From: Chloranthus sessilifolius
Taxonomy: Eukaryota > Streptophyta > Magnoliopsida > Chloranthales > Chloranthaceae
Reading direction: 5' to 3'
DNA: 64,000 nt
Assembly (NCBI GenBank): GCA_021018995.1
Contig: CM037595.1
Span: 98,421,491-98,485,490, forward strand
The notes beneath the pieces were generated by a model. It was not told the origin of the DNA, did no database searches, and saw only the letters and a program-made list of their open reading frames with translations. Below are positions 33,567-45,187 of this stretch, piece after piece; within the stretch, counting starts at the first letter, position 1; each line of letters begins with the position of its first letter. Position numbers and translations under genes: made by a program.

Positions 33567-33815
33567 CAAGGTATCAAATATATGCCGATACCGATATGTA
33601 TCGGCGCCGATACGTATCGAGTATCCAACTCGGTATTGGTATCGGCCGATACGGGCCTGTATTAGCCGATACATATCAGGTATTGGCCGATACGTATCCG
33701 GTATTGGCAATACCTGCATTTTTATTTTTTATTTTTTTTTAAATTGGTCGATACGTATCGACCGATTCATATCAATCCTCCAAGGACCGATACTGATACC
33801 GAGTTTGTTACCTTT
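33567..33815. mobile_element. CATGG-family MITE, copy E
   Basis: Left end CAAGGTATCAAATAT, reversed right end AAGGTAACAAACTCGG. The interior is full of CCGATACGTATCGG-type palindromes, closest to copy A. The right end is worn and no clear TSD remains. Confidence 0.6.
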
Positions 33816-34304
33816 TTTTATACGATAAAAAATAAAATTTACTGATTTATATACTTAAATATTTGCACATGACCAAAGATTTCACAAACTTTAATGAGGG
33901 AGATTAACTTGTGCGCAACCCTTGCTGCATGGGTTGAGCACCTAATACCATATTTTACGAATAGTAGATATCACCCCATTACGAATAATAGATATCACCC
34001 CATTATTAAGCTCATGAAAAGCCTTTTTTTCATAGGCCCTGACCCTCCACAGGCCATCATCTTTTAGCTACATTTTAGTGCTTAAATGATCTTACACCAT
34101 TAAAAGGTAAGTTATGAGAAACCCAAGTGGTCAAAGCGATAAGTCATACATTTGCATTTACATTGGAATTACCCTAAGTTATTAAAAAACAAATATATAA
34201 AATAAAGTTACAACTTTACTTAGGAAAAAAAAAAAAACAATCCTTCTGCAACACTCTAACATCAGCCCTTGTTTGTAATTTTTTTAAAGGCCAATATTAA
34301 ATTA
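33816..34304. other. Intergenic, nothing recognised
   Basis: Contains a 23-bp direct repeat with ATAGATATCACCCCATTA (about 33963 and 33987). No gene. Confidence 0.45.
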
Positions 34305-35170
34305 TTATTTTTTTTATCAGTAAAAGTGAAATCTATTCAACAAAAACAGCGATAAGCTGACCGAGTACAATAAGAGGTCAAACCGACCAAAAAAAAGAGA
34401 AACCGAAACAAAAAAAAGCAGAACAGAAAACAGAGGAGAGAGAAAGAGACGAGGGGAGAGACACTACAAAAAATAAGACTATTAGCGGCAATTTTTTTAA
34501 CAAAAATCTGTTGCTATTAGTCATGTCGCTACCAAAAACAGCCTTAAGAGCAAGTGCCGCTAAAACACCTTATTCTTGTAGTGAGAGACAGGGGCAGTCA
34601 ACCAACCAGGCAGCTAGCTCGGGTCTCAGTTGCAGGGTTCCTCCTTGTCCCCTCCTTACTCAGCGTCACCCAAGAGTACATAAAGTCCCAGACAGTCTTC
34701 AGGACCATCCCCACAGGGAGCCATTTCCAACCAAAAATGCGATTGTTTCTCTCAAGCCAGATGCTCCATACCACCGTAAAAAAAGTCACCCTCCAGAAAG
34801 CTCCCAAGTCCCATCTGGCCCTCGAGATCCACCCCAAACCATACTATAAATTGCTAAGAAATGGATAGCGAGCAGACTCAAAGCATATTGAACGACTTAA
34901 GGATGACCCCCCAGATTTTGCGAGCCGTCGAACAATGCAGAAAAAGGTGAGAAATGGATTCCTCCGACTGGAGACACAAGGCACACACATTTTGGATCTC
35001 TTTCTCCCTTCAGATCAACTGGTCCCGCGTGAGGATCCTCTCTTTGAGCAGAAGCCACGAGAAGAATTTAAATTGGGGGGGGAGTAGCCTTCCAAAGACT
35101 AGCCCATTTGCACCTAATTAGGGGTCGATCAGACAACCTCCGAAAGTAAGACCTAGTGGTGAAAACTCTA
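34305..35170 (-). pseudogene. L1-type LINE, 3' half (zf-RVT region and tail)
   Basis: On the minus strand, 35100-34900 encodes the zinc-binding region after the RT of plant L1 ORF2 (WKATPPPIKFKFFSWLLL, followed by a CALC...H..C pattern). 34837-34598 encodes the following segment with VVWSIWLERNNRIF. The 3' end near 34305-34330 is an A-rich tail after TTTCACTTTTACTGAT. A CACTA MITE sits inside at 34462. The 5' part of the same LINE continues at 47548-48490 beyond the chromovirus. The RNase H part is missing or lost. Confidence 0.8.
34462..34583. mobile_element. CACTA-type MITE
   Basis: 122 bp with inverted ends CACTACAAAAAATAAG and CACTACAAGAATAAGG, inner words TAGCGGCA/TGCCGCTA, and a 3-bp TSD AGA (34459-34461, 34584-34586). 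The CACTAC start and 3-bp TSD identify the superfamily. Confidence 0.8.
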
Positions 35171-37555
35171 TGCCACAGCCCGAATTTCGACACCTCGAAA
35201 CTCGTGCCATCAGCACGACCTTCAAGGCCATGCCCCATAAACCTGCACGAAACATTAGTATAACCAAGCAACAATAAAGTATAAGAACTGAATCGAACTA
35301 AATCTCCAATTCTATATATATAACCATCAAAATAAGTAATCCAAAAGATAATTATAATCTCATGCCAACGCATGAGCAAAAGAACCTACATGAACTATCA
35401 GTGATGACACAACAGTCACCCTGGATGGTTCGCCAAAAGAAGATATCACTGTTTAATTACATTTTCTCAAAAATGGCTTAACATACCAAGCCGTACAGTA
35501 CTCTCACAAAACTAAATCAAAGTACGCAAGGGTCCTCTAAAAGAAGTCCTTAGGAGGGGGCTTCAACTCCTCCTCCGGTACGTAATTTAAATCCTCCGGA
35601 TCTATGCCTCCCAAAGTAGCAGCAGCCGCAAGCACATGACCTATGACGTATAGTTTAAAGGGTGAGCTACATCATAGCTCAATAGGAAAACAACTGAATG
35701 AACATACAAATTAATCTCTCACATATATTCCATGATATTTAGCGGTATGATGTATAAATGAATTAGCTAGAAAAGTAATTTAAATGGCTGAAAAGATGCT
35801 CTGGATGTTATGGTTACTTTAAATGTTTTAATTTATTCTCAACTTGCTCATATAAGACAATGATTTGGCCTAAAAACTAAAATCATAACTTAAATATTCT
35901 TACTATAGCATTGGGCACCCAATGGAATACCCTTCATCGTCGTCTAATCAGATCATTTTCATATCCTTTTTCATTCATTCAATACTATCCAGGCCCCTAT
36001 CTCATAGGCGATGGGGTTTAAGTCTCATACATGCATACATATATCTCTGGGATGTGCAACAGGTGTACAGATTGGTCGCCGTACCGATCATGGATATTTT
36101 GTCGAGTCAGTCGTGGGTATCCCGCCACGTCGGTGGGGTATTCTCCAAACCTTAAATATAAAAAATACACTACATATAGTTATTCACCGTGTGATTGTGC
36201 TAAATATATTATATTAGGTCTTATCAATTCTCATTCATTTTACTTTATATTTTCACATACATCTCTAGGATGTCCAACTCAATGCATCACACAGATGTCC
36301 TTATCATATTCACATCCCCTGGGGACGTCACATACTCATCTCCTTATTTAGTGTTCACACACACACACCTTTAAGATTCATATTTTCGATGCATAAGTAT
36401 TCATTTCTATATTACTACATACATACTCTTGCTATTAAAATACATATTCAAGGCGTTCCCTACCTCATGTGCTTGAATTTCTCAAGCGTCAAGTCCAAGG
36501 CATTTCCCGTGCTCGCATTCACTTGTATGACCTATGGTATATCATAGCATAAGCAAAGCATTAAGAAAGATGCATAAAAGAGGGTACAAGACCCTTCTAG
36601 AACCCCAAAGTCCAAAATAAAAGCCAACAGAAACTGCTCAAATCGATTGATCGATATCCAACATCGATCAATCGGACTCCCAAAATCGATTAATCGATCC
36701 CAAATCGATTAATCGAAATTTCAAAATCGATTTCTCAAATCGATCAATCGATTTTCCCAAGTTATGATTTTCCAGCCACTGGGAGTACTCATACGATTAA
36801 TCAATTTTAAATAGATTAATCGAAATCCATAAATTGATTGATCGATTTGAAATCAATCAATCGGTTTCGGGAAATTTTGCCCAGCTAACTTCCAGGTCAA
36901 AATCGATCAATTTATTTTTCAAATCGATCAATCGATTTGGTCAGAAACCCAGCCCCTTGCGGGCATTTCTTCCAGCTTTCCTCTCTTTCATTTCTCCTTT
37001 CTTTTCTATATTTTTAAATTGCCATTTAACCACTCTATCCTAGAGTTAATGCACAACAACATATTCATTAAAATCTAACAAAAACTCACCTCAAATCAAC
37101 CCTTGGTTGATTCAATGGTTTAGCTCAAAGGTTAGGGCTCCTAGCTCCAACTTCAACAAATTCCAATGCATCGTCTCCGGAGTTAATGTTTGAGCACGCC
37201 TTCCAATTAAAATCCACACTAACTCTCTTTAGCATTTACTCTCCCCCTTCCTCTAAACTCTCTCTCTCTCTCTCTCTCTTCTTAACTCTCTTCACCAACC
37301 TAAGCTTAAGAGAAATAACTTTTCCTAAGTTATTTCCTCATTTTTAAGCCTTCAAGCTTTGGTGTAAAGCACATACACCAACGATAGGTATATGTGATCT
37401 CCTACTTAGCTCTTATACTACATATACATGCTTATTAACATCAACCTAAGTTGAATCATAATAATCGAGTTGATTTTTTACTTGATCAAACCTACGACCA
37501 TTCGGGCACACATCCCGAGAACACTATTCAATGCTCAAATTTTGAGAGTGTTATA
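35171..37555 (-). repeat. 3' LTR of the Tekay-like element
   Basis: 2,385 bp, TGCCACAGCCCG ... GAGTGTTATA; the terminal CA has mutated to TA. It carries a CT microsatellite (37258-37280) longer than in the other LTR, and an ATCGATTRATCGAT cluster at 36640-36945. ORFs within it are not genes. Confidence 0.9.
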
Positions 37556-37570
37556 TTCTCCCCACCTTAG
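37556..37570 (-). promoter_or_regulatory. Polypurine tract
   Basis: Next to the 3' LTR the minus strand reads CTAAGGTGGGGAGAA, the purine-rich primer for plus-strand DNA synthesis. Confidence 0.75.
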
Positions 37571-38287
37571 AAATTTTCGTCCTCGAAAATATACCCAAAG
37601 ACTTCCCTGTGGAAGACCCACACACATGGACAGAGGTAGTTGGATTCTATAACAATCATCGCACATTCCTCATGAAAACAAATTTCATTTGCAACTATTG
37701 GAGTGATTAAGCACAAGTCAAAATAGCTTACAAATTGCAATGTGATTTGCATTCGATACAAGAGAAGTAAAACCTCAAAAAGAATGACATCCATGCCAGA
37801 TAGTTCCTTACATAGCATTTTCAAAATAATTACAATCTTCAAAAAGAAACGACAATTCAAAAAGAAAAGCCACCATGATAATCACGCCGTCCCATCCCCT
37901 AACTAGTCCTCCTCATCAGCTGCACGTGTACCAGAGCCTGAAGCATCAAAAGTCTATGTCCTCGCCATCGCAAATGCGCTGCTGGTAATCAATGGGATAC
38001 ATGTACTGCATCATCTGATAAAGCAAGGCCTCGTGAAAATCCAGCTTATGGTCCATGTGTGTGGTGGTCTCCTCCATACGCCGCTAGTGCTCCAACATCT
38101 GTCGATTGTTCTCCACCATAAGGGTGAGAACATCATCAATAGTACTCGGCACAAGGGCCTGAGATGCCTGCCTCCGGTGAGCTCGTGCATAAGTAGTAGG
38201 AGTGGACTGTGAAGGACCGGGAGGTGACACTGAAGGATGCTCCTCAGGTGGTACTGGGTCATGAGGCTGCTCTCCCTTTGCTTGGTC
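37571..38287 (-). other. 3' non-coding part of the Tekay-like element
   Basis: Between the extra ORF and the polypurine tract. 38382-38011 has an out-of-phase frame shadowing the Pro/Gln-rich tail of the extra ORF. Nothing else recognised. Confidence 0.5.
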
Positions 38288-39357
38288 CTATGGTGATATA
38301 ACAGGCTGCTCCCCCTCTGCTGGTGGGTCCTGCTGTGGTGGTGGTGGTGCATCACCAGCCTGGGCAGGTGCTCGCTCCTCAACTGGTAAGGCCTTTTTCA
38401 ACATTCGGTAGCTATAGCCCCACATAGCTATGGAATAATATTTCACGTGGTTGTTGGCCTTACGCTCGGCTAGAGAAATCGCATACTCTGGGGTGTCAGA
38501 GTAGCATTCCAACATACTTGAAATCAGCCGAGCGTAGTGCATACGTTCCTTGGGCCTCAACGGGCCCTTCATCATTTTTCTCTTTATATAAATCATCCCC
38601 TCAAAGATGACCCTGGTAGCGTCAAACCAACGACCGCAGTATGCCGCGTATAGGGCCTGTTGGACCAACTCTACCCTCTTTGTATCGTGGCGCATAGGGT
38701 ATAGATTGCACTTGATTATTGAATCAAGCATCCACATGTAAGGGAGTAGGTCTACCCTCCGTATAGATTTGTCGGATCCTTTGTTTCCCCCGTCATTTGG
38801 ATCCTAATTTCTTCAAAATTGACGGATTATGGGAAAGGAGGAAAAAGGTTAGTCTCGGGCACGTGGTTTAGGTAGCACTCTAAGGACTCGTGGACATGGC
38901 GTCGGGCGAATATGTATTTACGACCATCGATCTCAGTCGTAACGATGTCATCCACGCGGCCCTTTTGGAGGTTTTGATAAAATAACCTCACGAGTCTAGG
39001 GTAGTAGTACTCGTGTAATGGTTTCAAAAGGTTGTCGAGGCCCGCGTTAATGAGGTATTGCTGAGCCCATTGGGTTTCACCCTCGACGTTGGAGTCGGTA
39101 AATAAGGCCTCATCAATAATGTACTCGTATTCAAATTCTTTTGCGGCCCACCATTCATTTGGTTGGGGTAAATTTCCGGGTGGTGGGGGTGGGGGCGACA
39201 ATCTGCGTGATGACGCGTCCGTCGAGTAAGAGAAATTTGATGCATATGGTGGTGATGATGATGATGAAGGTGTAGGTGGTGGTATTGCGGCGTTCTTACG
39301 CCGAACCGGTAGCTTGGATGTAACTTGCTTAGAAGCTAATCTAGTTTTAGGTGACAT
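38288..39357 (-). pseudogene. Extra ORF downstream of integrase (Transposase_32-like)
   Basis: On the element's coding strand, after the chromodomain. 39357-38827 (176 residues) starts MSPKTRLASKQ, has a Ser/Pro-rich stretch and then a folded part (WAAKEFEYEYIIDEALF, YYPRLVRLFYQNL, DGRKYIFARR). 38737-38288 (149 residues) continues with helices (NLYPMRHDTKRVELVQQALY, YIKRKMMKGPLRPKERMHYA) and a Pro-rich tail. A stop and frame change separate them. The order 'FYxNL ... NLxPxxHxTxR ... ALLxYAI' resembles the 'putative plant transposon protein' family (PF20167), known from plant retroelements and of unknown function. Similarity is by pattern only. Confidence 0.6.
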
Positions 39358-39614
39358 TGTGGTCTAAAATCAAGAAAACTAAAAAACCTAGGGCTGCAAC
39401 AACTCAAATTGAAAGGAAAAATGAAAAACTAGGGTTTACTGTAAGTGTTCAATCCGAATAGTTAGGGTTTTGATCCGCAAAGCCTTCAAATCCTCGCAGT
39501 TTTGGTAGCCAAGGAGAGGAGAAAAATTGGCGCCCAAATGAAAGAAAAAAAAGAAAGAAAAACAAACTGAAATTTGAATGGAAAGAAAAATCCCAAATCT
39601 GGCTTATATAGGCA

Positions 39615-39850
39615 AAAATCGATTGATCAATTTTTACAACTTAACATCAGCTTCGCGAAATCGATTGATCGATTTCAAAATTCGATTGATTGATTTTTAA
39701 AATTGATTAATCGAATTTGACTCGATTAATCAAAATTTTATACTATTTATTTCCAGGTTTTTCATCTCACTGGCATGTGCCAGTTGTTCAATTGAACAAA
39801 ATTGATTAATCGATTAATTGATTTGGAAATCGATTAATCGGTTTTGACAG
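39615..39850. repeat. ATCGATTRATCGAT motif cluster before the extra ORF
   Basis: About eight copies of ATCGATTGATCGATTT or ATCGATTAATCG-like words, the same motif clustered inside both LTRs. It lies between the chromodomain end and the extra ORF start, so it is probably a leader or promoter for the latter. Confidence 0.65.
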
Positions 39851-40076
39851 CAAATTTCCAAAAATTTTGCCTCTTATTTCCTGCCACTTCCTATTGTTAT
39901 TTCCGTCTGTTTGTCTATGACTTTTAGGGAAGTCTGTTGCGGACCTTTCATTTATCCCTTTGCACCTTTTGGTCATCCATTTCTCATGATGCAATTCCCA
40001 TTAACCATGCATTTGAATTGCACAACGGTATATTTACAATTCACTTTTGTTTCATTCATTCCTTGAATAAGTTGGC

Positions 40077-40355
40077 CTAAATGCTCAACGTTTGATTACA
40101 TAAACGGTTCAAACTTACAAGCATACATGTGAAGATACAATTAGGCTCTAAACTCTCAATAAACAAATCCGGGTATTTCTCTCTCACATCCGCCTCTCGT
40201 TCCCACGTAGCTTCTTCGGTCGAATGATTCTTCCATCGAACAAGCACTAAAGGAGTCATTTTCGTGCGCAACACTTGCTCCTTTTGATCCAATATGTCCG
40301 CCGATTCTTCTATCATGCTCATATCTTTGTGCATTTTCAAAGGTTGACCTCCCAA
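40077..40355 (-). pseudogene. Chromodomain at the integrase C-terminus
   Basis: Contains VLVRWKNHSTEEATWERE and EKYPDLF, the typical chromodomain of Tekay/Del chromoviruses, which guides integration to marked chromatin. It overlaps the preceding frame, implying a frameshift. Confidence 0.85.
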
Positions 40356-41700
40356 GATATGGGAAGGTCATTCACATACTTTATGAGCATAGAGGCATGA
40401 AAGATGTTGTGTACCCGATCAAATAGTGGTGGTAATCCAACGCAATATGCAACCTCGCCTACACAACCTAAAACCTCAAAGGATCCAAGGTATCGAGGAC
40501 TCAATTTGCCTCTCTTTTCAAATCTCATAACACCTTTCATAGGCGATACCTTCACAAACACATGCTCACTAACGGTGTAGTCTACACTTGTTCTCTTAAT
40601 ATCGGCATAGCTTTTGTCTGCGCTGAGCCGACTTAAATCTTTCTCTGATCATACGGACAATAATAGCGTTATCTTCAAGCAACTCCGTTCCTAAAAAAAA
40701 CTTTTCATAGATTTCTTTCCAATTAATAGGCGATCTACATCGCCTCCCATCGAGAGCTTCGTACGGTGCCATCCCAATGCTCGTTTGGAAGCTATTGTTG
40801 TATGCAAATTCGATCAATGGTAGGTGTTGATCTCATGATCCTTGTAACTCAAGCATACACGCTCTGAGCATATCTTCTATCACTTGATTCACCCGCTCTG
40901 TTTGCCCGTCGGTTTACGGATGGAAAGCTGAACTAAAATCTAATCGTGTACTCATGCCTTCCTGAAACTTCTTTCAAAACTTTGAAGTGTATAATGGGTC
41001 ACGATCAGAGACAATACTACTAGGAATCTCATGCAGACGTACGATCTCTTTCATATACAACTCCTCGAGTCTTCTTACTGTGTACATCGTGTTATAAGGC
41101 AAGAATTGTGCTAACTTGGTTAATCGGTCTACGACTATCCAAATGGCATTGTATCTCTTCGCTGTACGCGATAGTCCAACAATGAAGTTCATGGAGATTG
41201 ACTCCTATTTCCACTCTGGTATGGGTAGAGGCTGTAATAATCCAGCAGGAGGTTTATGATCGACTTTCACCTACTGACATGTCAAACACTGTGACACGTA
41301 CTTGGCCGCGTCTTGCTTTAAACCTCTCCACTAGTAATTCTTTCTCAAGTCTTGATACATTTTAGTGCTACCGGGGTGGATCGCATATTTCAACTTGTGA
41401 GCTTCATCAAGTATAGTTTTCCGTAGATCGACATTATCTGGAATACAAAGACGGCCCTTGAATAATAAGCAACCATTTTCTTTTATTGAGAACTATGGTT
41501 TGATGCCTTCCATCACATCTTCGCGAATCTTGATTAACTCTGAGTCTCTCATCTGTAGCTCGTGGATATGCTCAAAGATCATAGGTCTCACTGATATGTT
41601 AGCTAAGAAGGCTCTTATAGCTTACACCTCAATATTTTTATAATATAATGACAGATCTTCAAACAATTTTCATATGTGCATCCCCATGATCAGATTAACC
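40337..41700 (-). pseudogene. Integrase, Tekay-like element
   Basis: 41192-40974 holds the start of the DDE core (MNFIVGLSRTAKRYNAIWIV, then SSIVSDRDPLYTSKF with the second Asp). 40817-40596 and 40561-40337 hold the rest and the C-terminal barrel (RFEKRGKLSPRYLGSFEVL). The zinc-binding N-terminus lies in broken frames at 41280-41700. Several stops interrupt it. Confidence 0.85.
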
Positions 41701-41770
41701 AACTGAGCTGAACCCTTCCGACTCAAGACATCGGCTACCACATTAGCCTTGTCTGAATGGTATTTATGGA

Positions 41771-42739
41771 TCAATCATAGTCTTTGAGAAACTTCATCCA
41801 TCTGTGCTGCCTCATATTCAACTCTTTCTGTGTAAATAGATACCTGAGGCTCTTATGATCGGTGAAGATCTCGATGGTCTCACCATACAAGTAATGTATC
41901 CAACTCTTCAACACAAATATGACCATTGCTAGTTCTAGGTAATATGTCAGATAGTTCTTCTCATGATCTTTCAACTGTCTTGACCCGTAAGCTATCACCT
42001 TCTTATGTTGGTTGAGCACACAGTCCAAACCATTATGCGACACATCACTATATACCGCAAACCCTCCACTGCCTAAAGGAATTGCTAACACTAGAGCTGA
42101 AGTGAGTCTCTTATTGAGTTTTTGAAAACTCTTTTCACACGCTTCACTCCACTCAAACCTTACATCCTTCCTTATAAGTCTCGTAAGAGGTCCCGATATT
42201 TTAGAAAACCCCTCTACAAAACGTCGATAGTAGCCAGCTAGACCAAAGAAACTACGGACGTTGGTCACCATATTTGATTGTTCCCAATTTACTACTGCTT
42301 CAATCTTAGCTGGATCTACTGTGACACCTTCCTTTGAGACCACATATCCCAAAAAGCTAACTTCTTCCAACCAAAACTCGCACTTACTGAGTTTGGCGTA
42401 CAGTTGGTGTTCACGTAAGGTTTATAGAGCAACTCTCAAGTGTTCTTTATGGTCCTTCTTCGATTTGAAATATATAAGGATGTCGTCAATAAATACTACA
42501 ACACAAGAGTCCAGGTGTGGTTTAAACACCTGATTCATCAAATCCATAAATAGCGTCGGTGCATTTATCAAACCAAATGGTATCACTAAGAACTCGTAGT
42601 GTCCGTACTGTGTCCTGAATGTTGTCTTCTGAATGTTCTCTGCCTTGACTCTCAGATGATGGTATTCAGATCTCAGATCGATCTTGAAAAAATATCTTGC
42701 TTCTTGCAGCTGATCGAATAAATCATCAATTCTAGACAA
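41771..42739 (-). pseudogene. Reverse transcriptase and RNase H, Tekay-like element
   Basis: 42739-42422 contains RT fingers and palm with the catalytic FIDDIL box and [12 protein letters not shown]. 42370-41771 contains the RT thumb ([27 protein letters not shown]) and RNase H ([27 protein letters not shown]). RT copies the RNA, RNase H removes the template. One stop or frameshift separates the blocks; the catalytic aspartates are kept. Confidence 0.9.
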
Positions 42740-42772
42740 TGGATATCGATTCTTGATGGTCAGTTTATTTAA

Positions 42773-43606
42773 TTAGCGATTGTCAATGCACAGTCGCATT
42801 GACCCATCTGTCTTCTTTACAAATAAGACCAGTGCTCCCCATGGAGACACGCTCGGTCTTATAAACCCCTTATCCATGAGTTCTTGCAATTGCGCTTTCA
42901 ACTCTTTCAACTCAGCAGGAGCCATCCTATATGGTGCTTTAGAAATAGGCTCCGTCCCAGGTGCCAAGTCGATAGCGAATTCTACTTCTCTATCTAGAGG
43001 TAATCCTGATAATTCCTCCAGAAATACATCTTCAAATTCTCGCTCAATTGTTATCTCTGAGATGATATTCTTCCCTTTCTTATCTTCCTTTAAGAATGCC
43101 AAGTAACCACTGCATCCCTTTCTAATCAAACGCTCGGCCCTAACTGTAGAGATAAGTGGCATAAACGTCGATCTCACTCCTCAAAATCGGAACGATCTCC
43201 TTGTATTAGGTCGAAAGATGACGACTTTGTTCTTGCAATCTACTGTCACACAATATTGTGACAACCAGTCCATGCCAAGGATCACGTCGAATCTATGCAT
43301 GTCTAACAAAATTAAATTTATCGGTAGTTTAAAGACGTCTCCATCCCTGATGGTCACTATCGCCGATTTACAAACCCTTTTCGTATCGACAGATTCCCCA
43401 ATCGGGACAGATACCGCTAATACAAAGTCTAACATCTCAAGGTTGACCTTCATTCTCCTTGCAAAGCGAGGAGTAGTAAATGAGTGGGTAAACCCCGGGT
43501 CTATCAACACTCTCACCTCATAAGCTAGGTCACTCCCCTTGTCATACACTTCTAAAGTACCTATAAAGCATACATATTTATATACATAACACACTATATA
43601 CATCAA
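42773..43606 (-). pseudogene. Protease and start of RT, Tekay-like element
   Basis: 43606-43181 is the aspartic protease: the active-site triad region reads VLIDPGFTHSF, where Asp-Ser-Gly is expected, so the site is altered. ILGMDWL follows as usual. 43177-42773 is the linker and N-terminal part of the RT ([45 protein letters not shown]). A stop separates the frames. Confidence 0.85.
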
Positions 43607-43742
43607 AATTTATGAAAGAAAATTGGTCTATTCTACTTCTTATATGAATGCACCTTCTCTATTTAAAATTTTTTAAGAAATTGAAATTCTTTATTTAAAA
43701 GAAAATCTCACCTTGGATCATGTCATTTGTATTGTGTGCTTC

Positions 43743-44874
43743 CTAAGCTGTAACTGCATAGGCTCTTCCTTGTACGACCGACTTCCTTGCTTGTATAGGT
43801 CGTGGCATTAAAACAGAAGTCGTCTTCTCCTTAGTCATTTTAGGGCAATCTCGAATAATGTGGCCCACCTTTCCACATTTATAGTAACCCCGAGTACCCC
43901 TTCTGCACTCAGCTATTTTATGAGACTTTTCACACTTGGCACAAGTCTCCACTGTAGTCGACGCTGCTTGTGAGAAATCCTGTGTAACTGCTGCTCCAGT
44001 GGTGGTAGCAGGGCTCTCATATCTTATCGGCCTCCCCGACGCAAACATAGGTAGTCTTTGATAGTTTGTCTATTGTGCCAGTCTAACATACCCGGGTTGG
44101 AACGGTTGCCTCTGAATATTCGGTGCTACGAATCGCGACTTTTTGTTCACTGACTCGTAGTTCCCAACTTTATTCTGATCCGCTCTTCATCTGCCTGATT
44201 GATCCCTTCTTCTATATCTGTCTTCATTATCCTCTTCGATAACCAAGGCTTTGCTCATGACCTCTCCATAGGTATTCAACTCAAATGCCGCTACTTTCCC
44301 CTTAATGTTCGGCCTCAAGCCGCGTTGTAGTCATTTTACTTTCATTAGATCCGTGACTACAAAAATCAGGAGCAAAGCGAGCAAGCCTCATAAACTCAAC
44401 CCCATACTCTATAACTGTCATTCTTCCATGCTTGAGCTGTAAAATTTTTACTTCCATCTGATTTCGTACAACTTCAAGGAAGTACTGCTTGTTAAATTCT
44501 TTGACAAACTCATCCCACGTCCAAATCAATCTTGGGGTCTCCTGAGCCCTAGTCCTAGAAACGGACTTCCACCATGGCCCTGCCTCCCCATCTATCATGT
44601 AAGCTGCCCAACGGATACTCTCGTCCTTCGTGCATGTAAGCACGCTAAACACTTTCTCCATTTCGCTTAGCCAATTTTTCGCATCTATTGGCTCTGCTTG
44701 CCCTGAAAAGCTAGGAGGACGCATCCTCCTAAACTCTGTAAATGCTAAGGGCACTGGCGGTGTAGGACCTACTGGAGGTGTAGGTGGCTGATGATGCTCA
44801 TTGGCATTGTGAGCTGCCAAGGACGCTACTTGTTGAGCCATGGCATTTGTCATGGTTTCTATAGTATGCATCAT
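43743..44874 (-). pseudogene. gag of the Tekay-like element
   Basis: 44874-44302 encodes a retrotransposon gag core (PPSFSGQAEPIDAKNWLSEM ... GPWWKS ... FNKQYF), the structural protein that packages the RNA. 44048-43743 encodes the nucleocapsid part, where the CCHC knuckle reads YYKCGKVGHIIRDC: the usual first cysteine has become tyrosine. The two parts are separated by stops and a frame change. Confidence 0.85.
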
Positions 44875-45173
44875 CCGCTGACGCTCTTCTCTCTCCTCAT
44901 TTTTTCTCTAACTCTTTCCTGTTATCTCTGCTCTCGATCCTGACAATCTGTATCCTGATTCTCTGTCTGGCCACTACTCCCTGGTCTATTCTCCATCGAT
45001 ACCCTATTCAAAGCCGAGACCAAATCGTCTCCGCTCCGTAAGTTTCTGCCATGACCGTCCTGAGGTCGTCCCTCTAGAAGGCATAACGGTCTGCACATGA
45101 AATCTCAGTTTCATTAGCAGAAGTCCCTATGCTCTGACATTACTAAGACTTGTCAGAATTATAAAAGAAATTA

Positions 45174-45185
45174 GCTCTGATACTA
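45174..45185 (-). promoter_or_regulatory. Primer binding site (initiator tRNA-Met)
   Basis: Next to the 5' LTR the minus strand reads TAGTATCAGAGC, one base from TGGTATCAGAGC, the complement of the 3' end of plant initiator tRNA-Met commonly used by Ty3/gypsy elements. Confidence 0.75.
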
Positions 45186-45187
45186 AC

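Noticed and set aside
35068..35379. 103-residue ORF on the minus strand
   Set aside because: It is a chance fusion of LTR sequence with the LINE remnant across the insertion junction.
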